DNA of 10,825 nucleotides, taken from NCBI GenBank assembly GCA_934481325.1, contig CAKSPL010000026.1:1-10825 (forward strand). The letters run 5' to 3'. Below, in pieces: positions 6,185-10,825 of this stretch. A program made the translations under genes and the position numbers. The DNA is from an uncultured Eubacteriales bacterium (GTDB lineage: Bacteria; Bacillota; Clostridia; Oscillospirales; CAG-272). Within the stretch, counting starts at the first letter, position 1, and every line of letters begins with the position of its first letter. The notes below the pieces were generated by a model. That model searched no databases. It was not told the origin of the DNA and worked only from the letters and a program-made list of their open reading frames with translations.

Positions 6185-6850
6185 ATGACCTATGTAACGG
6201 CAAACCTTTCCGGTGATCTTGAAAAGTTTCGCGCGCTGACCGAAAAACTGCACCTTGCCGACAGCGACGTGCTGTACGTGCTGGGGGACAGCGCGGATTA
6301 CGGGGAGCAGACCGTGGAGCTCCTCACCGATATGAGTATGCGCGCCAACGTGTACCCGGTGGCGGGGGATCACGATTTTTTGGCGTTGCGGATGCTTTCC
6401 GGCTTTGAAAAAATGCTGAAAAGCGGTGCCGCGCCCGACCCCGAATTTGCCGCGGATATGATGGCGTGGGCGGCGGACGGCGGCAAAGCCACACTGGACG
6501 GCTATCGCGCACTGGACGCGGAAATGCGGGAGGGGATTTTGGATTATCTTTCCGAGTTTTCGCTGTTTGAAGAGGTTACGGTCAAGGGCAAAAGCTATGT
6601 GCTGGTACACGCCGGTATCGGCGGCTTTGATCCCGCGCTTTCCCTCGACGAATACGAGCCGGAGGACTTCTTTGTTCCCGCCAAGCCGGGGGAGCGGTTC
6701 TTCCCGGATCGGACGCTGATTGTGGGGGGCAATCCCACGGGCGGAAAAATCGAGCGGGAGGAAGGCGTCATCCGCGTCAACTGCGGCGTGAGAGAAAACG
6801 GCGTGCTGGGGTGCCTGTGCCTGGAAACCGATGAGGAATTCTATGTCTGA
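6185..6850 (+). CDS. Degenerate PPP-type metallophosphoesterase, possible pseudoenzyme
   Basis: The 221-residue protein has the framework of a bacterial calcineurin-like (PPP-family) phosphoesterase but departs at most metal-binding positions. The expected DxHGD is NLSGD (7-11), so both first-motif ligands are replaced by Asn7 and Ser9. GDxxDRG is GDSADYG (34-40), keeping Asp35 and Asp38 but losing Arg. GNHD/E is GDHD (61-64), with Asp62 in place of Asn and His63 kept. VHAGI (141-145) is intact with His142. The final GHTP-like motif reads GGNPTG (181-186), lacking its His. The C-terminal CLCLETDEEFYV closely matches the usual ending of the family. It is an intact frame, not a decayed gene. 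Activity, if any, would need an altered metal site; a binding role is also possible. AAAAGGAG at 6172-6179 gives a good start, beside a small CGCAG/CTGCG hairpin. It overlaps the next gene by 8 nt. Confidence 0.8.
   Translation: MTYVTANLSGDLEKFRALTEKLHLADSDVLYVLGDSADYGEQTVELLTDMSMRANVYPVAGDHDFLALRMLSGFEKMLKSGAAPDPEFAADMMAWAADGGKATLDGYRALDAEMREGILDYLSEFSLFEEVTVKGKSYVLVHAGIGGFDPALSLDEYEPEDFFVPAKPGERFFPDRTLIVGGNPTGGKIEREEGVIRVNCGVRENGVLGCLCLETDEEFYV
6833..6837 (+). promoter_or_regulatory. Ribosome binding site deciding the rlmD start
   Basis: GAGGA lies 5 nt ahead of the ATG at 6843, inside the end of the upstream gene. The in-frame ATG at 6831 would place this site within the coding sequence and has no comparable site upstream, so 6843 is preferred. 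A third in-frame ATG at 6873 is also possible, because the TRAM domain begins only after it. Confidence 0.55.
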
Positions 6851-8276
6851 GTGCAATATCCCCCGGGACGGTATGCAAAAAGGGCAGTTTTTGGAGTTGG
6901 AGGTGACCGACCTCAACAACCTCGGAACGGGCGTGGGGCATCTTGCCGACGGACGCACGGTTTTCGTGCCGGGTGCCGTGGCAGGCGACCGGGTGCGCGC
7001 CGAGGTCATCAAGGTGAGCAAAACCTATGCCGTGGTGCGCCTTATTTCGGTCATATCCCCCTCCCCGTGGCGGGAAAACGGCTTTTGCGAGGCACCCGCC
7101 GGGTGCGGCGGGTGCGTGTATCGCCATCTGACCTATGACCGTGAACTGGAACTCAAACGAGAGGGTCTGGTACACATTTTCCGCAAGGCGGGGTTACCCG
7201 ATGCGGAGATTGAACCCGTCCGAACCACCGGGCAGGTGCGGGGATACCGCAATAAGGCGGAGTATCCCATCGCCGAGGGGAAAGAAGGGCTTTACGGTGG
7301 ATTTTATGCCGCCAAGAGCCACCGTGTGATCAAAAGTGCGTGTTGCAGTCTCCAACCGGCGGTGTTTGGGGAAATTCTTGCCGAAACCTGCCGCTTTTTT
7401 ACAGAGCGTGGGGTGAAAGCCTATGACGAAACAACCGGAAAAGGGCTTTTGCGGCACCTGTACCTGCGCGAGGCAAAGGGAACGGGCGGGATTTTCGTGT
7501 GTCCGGTCATCTGCGGCAAATCGATGCCGGATGAAGCGGGCTATGTGCGGATGCTCCGGGAGAAATTCCCGCAGGTGACGGGGATTGCCGTCAATCGCAA
7601 TGAAAAAAATACCAACCTGATTCTGGGGCGGGAATTCCGCACGCTATGGGGAAGCCCGTATCTGACCGATACGCTTTGCGGACTGACCTTTTTTCTTGCG
7701 CCGGGGGCGTTTTATCAGGTCAATCACGACGCGGCGGAGCTGCTGTACGGCATTGCCGCCGAGCGCGCGGGGTTGACGGGAAACGAATTGCTGTTGGATC
7801 TTTACTGCGGCGCGGGCACCATCGGGCTTTCGATGGCGGCGCGGGCGCGTGAGGTAATCGGCATTGAAATCGTGCCGGAGGCGGTGGAATGTGCGCGCCG
7901 GAACGCCGGGGCAAACGGCATCCGGAACGCTTCCTTTTACTGCGGCGACGCGGGCGACACCGAGGCACTTTTTGCGGCGGCGGAAAAAGAACGGGGGCGG
8001 ATTGCGCCGGATGTGGTCATCCTTGACCCCCCGCGCAAGGGGTGTGACGAGAAATTGCTTCGTTTTCTTGCCGCGCGCCGGATTCCGCGCATTGTCTACA
8101 TCTCCTGCGGGCCCGACGCGCTGGCAAGGGACGCGGCGCGCCTTGTTTCCCTCGGCTATCGGATGGGCGCGGTGACCCCGGTGGATCTGTTCCCCCGCAC
8201 GGGACATACGGAGTGCGTGGTGTTGTTTGAGCCAAACATAAATCGTTACGGAAGACGAATGGATATTTTGGGATGA
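6843..8276 (+). CDS. rlmD: 23S rRNA (uracil-C5)-methyltransferase, RlmD/RumA family
   Basis: This SAM-dependent enzyme methylates C5 of uracil in 23S rRNA. Escherichia coli RlmD acts at U1939; in some Gram-positives one enzyme (RlmCD) does both U747 and U1939, so the exact site is open. In numbering from the ATG at 6843 (477 residues), a TRAM RNA-binding domain spans about 13-70. Cysteines for a [4Fe-4S] cluster are Cys82, Cys88, Cys91 and one of Cys167/168. FYQVN is at 290-294. The SAM-binding motif LDLYCGAGT is at 318-326 and DPPRKG at 395-400. The nucleophile is Cys422 in YISCGP, and Glu457 in HTE is the likely general base. Length is slightly above the usual 450-460. It overlaps the phosphoesterase by 8 nt, indicating translational coupling. 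No clear terminator follows before the next promoter. Confidence 0.94.
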   Translation: MSECNIPRDGMQKGQFLELEVTDLNNLGTGVGHLADGRTVFVPGAVAGDRVRAEVIKVSKTYAVVRLISVISPSPWRENGFCEAPAGCGGCVYRHLTYDRELELKREGLVHIFRKAGLPDAEIEPVRTTGQVRGYRNKAEYPIAEGKEGLYGGFYAAKSHRVIKSACCSLQPAVFGEILAETCRFFTERGVKAYDETTGKGLLRHLYLREAKGTGGIFVCPVICGKSMPDEAGYVRMLREKFPQVTGIAVNRNEKNTNLILGREFRTLWGSPYLTDTLCGLTFFLAPGAFYQVNHDAAELLYGIAAERAGLTGNELLLDLYCGAGTIGLSMAARAREVIGIEIVPEAVECARRNAGANGIRNASFYCGDAGDTEALFAAAEKERGRIAPDVVILDPPRKGCDEKLLRFLAARRIPRIVYISCGPDALARDAARLVSLGYRMGAVTPVDLFPRTGHTECVVLFEPNINRYGRRMDILG

Positions 8277-8348
8277 GAAAGCACTCAGATGAACATTTTC
8301 GGAAATGAAAAGAAATAGATTCAAACGCACCGTATCTTTTCTCTGCAC

Positions 8349-8377
8349 TTGACATCCGTTTCAAAGAGTACTATAAT
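8349..8377 (+). promoter_or_regulatory. Consensus SigA promoter of the ROK kinase gene
   Basis: Perfect TTGACA (8349-8354) and TATAAT (8372-8377) boxes are 17 bp apart. The AT-rich leader ends with an AGAGG ribosome binding site at 8407-8411, 7 nt before the ATG. No obvious catabolite (cre) site is seen. Confidence 0.92.
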
Positions 8378-8418
8378 AAATTGTAAAATTAAAAAAATTC
8401 AGGAAAAGAGGAACCGTT

Positions 8419-9381
8419 ATGTACCGGATCGGGATTGACCTTGGCGGCACGAACATTGCCGCGGGGCTTGTAAACGAAAAATACGAAATTGTCCGCAAGG
8501 ACAGCGTGCCGACCAATGCCACCGAGCGCACCTCCGAGGAGATTACGGCGGCGATTGCCGATCTTTGCCGCACACTGGTTGCGGGGGAGGGAATCACGCT
8601 TGCCGAGGTGGACGCCATCGGCATTGCCAGCCCCGGCATTGCCGACCACGACCACGGGCTTGTGGAATACTCCTGCAACCTGCCTTTCCGCCACTACCCT
8701 ATCTGTGGGGAGCTGGCGCGCCTCACGGGCGTGAAGGAGGTTCACGTGGAGAACGACGCAAACGCCGCCGCATTCGGCGAGGCGGTTGCGGGTGCCGCGC
8801 GCGGTACCAAAAAGTCACTGATGATTACGCTGGGCACCGGTGTGGGCGGCGGTATCATCATTGACGGAAAGGTCTTTTCCGGCTTCAACTACGCCGGGGG
8901 AGAATTGGGACACGTGGTGATTCAGAAGGACGGAGCGCAGTGCAATTGCGGGCGCAAGGGGTGCTGGGAGGCTTACAGCTCCGCTACCGCGCTGATTCGT
9001 ATGACTAAGGAGAAAATGGAGGAATGTGCCGCCACGGGACGCGAAACGCTCCTGACCGAGTATGCCGCTCAAAAAGGCAAGGTTTCGGGCAAGACCGCGT
9101 TTGACGCAATGCGTGCGGGGGATGCTGCGGCAAAGGAAGTGGTGGATACCTACATTTCCTATCTTGCCACGGGGCTGACCAATATGGTCAATATTTTCCA
9201 GCCAGAGGTGATTTCCATCGGCGGCGGTATCTCCAATGAAAAGGAGAACCTGCTGGCTCCGCTGGTTCCGTTGGTGCGCGCAGAACAGTACGGGGGGGGA
9301 ATTGTACCGCTGACAAAAATCTGCACGGCAGAGCTCGGCAACGATGCGGGCATTATCGGTGCGGCATTCCTCGGAATCTGA
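8419..9381 (+). CDS. glcK: ROK-family sugar kinase, probable glucokinase
   Basis: This cytoplasmic kinase should phosphorylate glucose at C6 with ATP, feeding glycolysis and, through the mutase, glucose 1-phosphate. The nucleotide-phosphate loop DLGGTNI is at 7-13. The sugar-binding catalytic region ENDANAAAFGE (111-121) has Asp113 as catalytic base. GTGVGGG is at 139-145. The ROK zinc site is formed by His165 in GELGH and Cys175, Cys177 and Cys182 in CNCGRKGC, followed by WEAYSS. The 320 residues match Firmicute ROK glucokinases, and no DNA-binding helix-turn-helix is present, so it is not a ROK repressor such as XylR/NagC. It is a single-gene unit with its own promoter and terminator. N-acetylmannosamine or fructose kinase is the main alternative, since substrate cannot be read from sequence with certainty. 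Confidence 0.9.
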   Translation: MYRIGIDLGGTNIAAGLVNEKYEIVRKDSVPTNATERTSEEITAAIADLCRTLVAGEGITLAEVDAIGIASPGIADHDHGLVEYSCNLPFRHYPICGELARLTGVKEVHVENDANAAAFGEAVAGAARGTKKSLMITLGTGVGGGIIIDGKVFSGFNYAGGELGHVVIQKDGAQCNCGRKGCWEAYSSATALIRMTKEKMEECAATGRETLLTEYAAQKGKVSGKTAFDAMRAGDAAAKEVVDTYISYLATGLTNMVNIFQPEVISIGGGISNEKENLLAPLVPLVRAEQYGGGIVPLTKICTAELGNDAGIIGAAFLGI

Positions 9382-9391
9382 TCGGGTGAGT

Positions 9392-9426
9392 AAAAGGGAC
9401 AAGAGCCGGCGGCTCCTGTCCCTTTT
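9392..9426 (+). terminator. Hairpin terminator after the ROK kinase gene
   Basis: Arms 9392-9407 and 9411-9426 pair over 16 bp with one A-C mismatch and a 3-nt loop. The 3' arm ends in TTTT and there is no longer U tract behind it. The A/T outer stem is the usual clostridial style. Confidence 0.75.
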
Positions 9427-9474
9427 GCCGTGTTTTGGATACGGTTTCCATAACCGCAAAAGGCGGAGAACGGC

Positions 9475-9503
9475 TTGACATTTTGCGGCAACCGTGTTAT
9501 ACT
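9475..9503 (+). promoter_or_regulatory. SigA-type promoter of the DUF1836-ECF operon
   Basis: TTGACA (9475-9480) and TATACT (9498-9503) are 17 bp apart. A small inverted repeat CGGTT/AACCG (9442-9446 with 9452-9456) lies about 20 bp upstream of the -35 box and could be a regulator site, but it is short. Confidence 0.85.
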
Positions 9504-9509
9504 GAGCCG

Positions 9510-9595
9510 TAGTCCGAAGGGAGATGCCGAAAGGAAGCGGAAAGCCGCACAACCTGCGATACCTCCTGCCGGGGAACACGGAAAGGAGAAAGAGA
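9510..9595 (+). other. Leader of the DUF1836 gene with possible anti-Shine-Dalgarno element
   Basis: About 85 nt separate the expected transcription start from the ATG at 9596. CTCCT at 9563-9567 is complementary to AGGAG of the ribosome binding site (AAAGGAG, 9582-9588), and a GCGG/CCGC mini-hairpin lies further upstream. The pairing is only 5 bp, so regulation is speculative. No known riboswitch class was recognised. Confidence 0.3.
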
Positions 9596-10351
9596 ATGAC
9601 AAACGAAGAACTGGAAAGCTGTCTTGCCGCGGCGGTGCGCGACCGTGACCTTGCCGAGAGCGAGATTCCTTCCATTGCGCTGTATGTGGATCAGATTCTC
9701 AGTCTGATTTCCGAAAAAAATGCCGACGCCGCACCGCGCTATCGCGAGCGGGAGCTGACCAAAACGATGATCAACAATTATTCCAAGGACGGATTGATCA
9801 GCCCGATTGAGGGCAAAAAATATTCTAAGGATCACATCGTGGAAATGCTGCTTGTTTACGCGCTCAAAAGCACGCTGACCATCGGCGAAATCAAGCGGAT
9901 TCTGACCGGCGTGCGGGAGGAATGCGGGTTTTCGGGGAGCGATCTCACCGGGGCTTATCGCCGGTTTCTCTCCTGCAAGGAGGAAAACCGCACCCGCGCC
10001 GCCGAAACCGTGCGGGGACTTTTGCACGAGGATGCATTGGACATTGCCGACGACCGGGATTTTTTTGTGGCATTGCTGGATATTCTCTCGCTTTCCGCAT
10101 ATCTCAAGGCCGCCGCGCAGGAGCTGTTGACGGCGCGCTATGCCGACCCCGATCTTGCGGAAAAAGAAAAAAAAGAGCGGGAAAAGGCGGAAAAGCGCGA
10201 GCGCGAGGAAAAAGAGAAAAACGAAAAAATAGCCCGCAAGGAAGAAAAGGCAAAAACCAAAAAAGCCGAAAAGCCCGCGGAAAAGACGGCGGACGCGGCA
10301 ATAACCGACTCCCCCGGTGCGACGGAAATCAAATCAGATAAGGAGAATTGA
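9596..10351 (+). CDS. DUF1836 protein with charged Lys/Glu-rich C-terminal tail
   Basis: The N-terminal two thirds (about 20-185 of 251 residues) match the DUF1836 pattern. IPSIALYVDQIL (24-35) opens the domain. LTKTMINNYSKDGLISP (54-70) and GKKYSKDHIVEMLLVYALK (73-91) look like a winged-helix/MerR-style recognition unit. A helical segment follows, with SIALYVDQ and TIGEIKRIL as typical family wording. The family function is not established; DNA binding is inferred from the LTKTMINNY helix-turn-helix-like region. From about 188 to 232 the sequence is almost only Lys, Glu, Arg and Ala, a highly charged probable single helix, followed by a polar end. This tail is not a usual part of the family. 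The ATG at 9596 was chosen because AAAGGAG stands 7 nt upstream; the earlier in-frame ATG at 9524 has its GGGAG too close. It is one base from the downstream ECF gene, suggesting coupled translation. Confidence 0.85.
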   Translation: MTNEELESCLAAAVRDRDLAESEIPSIALYVDQILSLISEKNADAAPRYRERELTKTMINNYSKDGLISPIEGKKYSKDHIVEMLLVYALKSTLTIGEIKRILTGVREECGFSGSDLTGAYRRFLSCKEENRTRAAETVRGLLHEDALDIADDRDFFVALLDILSLSAYLKAAAQELLTARYADPDLAEKEKKEREKAEKREREEKEKNEKIARKEEKAKTKKAEKPAEKTADAAITDSPGATEIKSDKEN

Positions 10352-10352
10352 A

Positions 10353-10825
10353 ATGACGGATTCCGGTGAAAAAATCAGGAAAATGGTTACCTTTGCAATG
10401 CTGCTGGCACTGGTCATCCTGTTACAGGTATTCGGCGGGCTGATTCCGATGCCGGGTGGCATCGCACCGACGCTGGCACTGATTCCGATCGTGCTTGGCG
10501 GTGTTTTGCTCGGCGTATGGTGCGGTGCGGCACTCGGTGCCGTTTTCGGGCTGATTACCGTGTTTCAGGCACCGCTGGGGGCATTAACCGCAGTATTGTT
10601 TACAGAGGAGCCGGTGCTGTTTGTTCTGATTGCGATGGGGAAGGCGATTGCCGCAGGCGCGGTGCCTGCTTTGATTTTCCGGTTGTTTCGCAAAAAGCAT
10701 CCCTTTATCGGCGTTGTGGTTGCATCTTTGTCCTCTCCGATTGTGAATACCGCGCTGTTTTTTCTCGGCTCGATGACAATTCTGGACGCGTTTGACGTTT
10801 ACATCACGGGAGCGGGACTCGGAAT
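10353..10825 (+). CDS. ECF transporter S component (partial, runs off window)
   Basis: The open frame has 157 complete codons and continues past the end. A short polar N-terminus (1-10) is followed by about five hydrophobic segments at roughly 11-30, 38-55, 57-72, 88-110 and 117-141, as in the membrane S subunits that bind vitamins or similar micronutrients for ECF importers. The repeated small-residue pattern LIPIVLGGVLLGVWCGAALG (43-62) and SSPIVNTALFFLG (127-139) resemble the pfam12822-type S components common in Clostridia. The substrate cannot be read; no riboswitch is seen that would hint at one. The ECF A/T energising subunits are not in the window and are usually encoded elsewhere. 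Its ribosome binding site AGGAG (10341-10345) lies in the end of the DUF1836 gene, one base separating the two. Confidence 0.8.
   Translation, partial: MTDSGEKIRKMVTFAMLLALVILLQVFGGLIPMPGGIAPTLALIPIVLGGVLLGVWCGAALGAVFGLITVFQAPLGALTAVLFTEEPVLFVLIAMGKAIAAGAVPALIFRLFRKKHPFIGVVVASLSSPIVNTALFFLGSMTILDAFDVYITGAGLG

Noticed and set aside
5729..7021. 430-codon open frame on the minus strand across the NIF3, phosphoesterase and rlmD genes
   Set aside because: It lies antisense to three well-supported genes, has no ribosome binding site or recognisable domain, and its Arg/Pro/His-rich composition is typical of a shadow frame in GC-rich DNA.
8290..8306. CATTT/AAATG mini-hairpin after rlmD as a terminator
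   Set aside because: The stem is only 5 bp, AT-rich and has no T tract behind it.
9530..9560. Short resemblance of the DUF1836 leader (GAAAGGAAGC) to the conserved SRP RNA loop
   Set aside because: The long base-paired stem and the rest of the conserved SRP loop are missing; a purine-rich coincidence.
9524..9595. N-terminal extension of the DUF1836 protein from the ATG at 9524
   Set aside because: GGGAG is directly next to that ATG, too close to work, whereas AAAGGAG is well placed for the ATG at 9596; the extra residues do not look like the family.
8815..9675. 286-codon minus-strand frame over the ROK kinase and the following intergenic region
   Set aside because: It crosses a terminator and a promoter on the other strand and resembles no known protein; an antisense shadow.

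Overview
The window looks like ordinary chromosome from an anaerobic, moderately GC-rich Firmicute of the class Clostridia, plausibly an uncultured gut Oscillospiraceae/Ruminococcaceae-type lineage. The basis is AGGAGG-type ribosome binding sites ahead of most genes, SigA-like promoters with 17-bp spacers, a small FTR-beta-like protein, DUF1858 and DUF1836 proteins, PlsY, a Firmicute-type ROK kinase and an ECF-type S component. I see no insertion sequence, phage gene, CRISPR array, tRNA or rRNA. The lineage is inferred from protein style, not from a marker search.

Layout. (1) 1-2930, plus strand: a phosphoglucomutase/phosphomannomutase (pgcA-like), a long hairpin, then gapA with its own promoter, an upstream AT-rich dyad and a textbook terminator. 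(2) 3075-4454, minus strand: plsY (acyl-phosphate glycerol-3-phosphate acyltransferase) followed by a LOG-family nucleotide phosphoribohydrolase, with a promoter upstream and a bidirectional hairpin terminator that converges on gapA. (3) 4476-5056: a 65-residue ferredoxin-thioredoxin reductase catalytic-chain-like protein (minus) divergent from thioredoxin (plus). (4) 5084-8276, plus strand: a consensus promoter followed by a probable operon of a DUF1858 CxxC protein, a NIF3-family dinuclear metal protein, a degenerate metallophosphoesterase and an RlmD-type 23S rRNA uracil methyltransferase. (5) 8349-9426: a single-gene unit for a ROK-family sugar kinase (probable glucokinase). (6) 9475-10825: a promoter, a leader of about 85 nt, a DUF1836 protein with an unusual Lys/Glu-rich tail, and one nucleotide later the start of an ECF transporter S component that runs off the window.

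How the genes fit together. Glucokinase, the phospho-sugar mutase and GAPDH belong to central sugar metabolism. The FTR-like protein, thioredoxin and the DUF1858 protein form a small thiol-redox neighbourhood. The NIF3, phosphoesterase and RlmD genes are packed tightly, the last pair overlapping. PlsY supplies lysophosphatidic acid for membranes.

No clearly new defence, mobile or biosynthetic system is visible. The points most worth a second look are the phosphoesterase that has lost most of its metal ligands, the FTR-like/thioredoxin divergent pair without a visible FTR alpha subunit, and the DUF1836-ECF pair.
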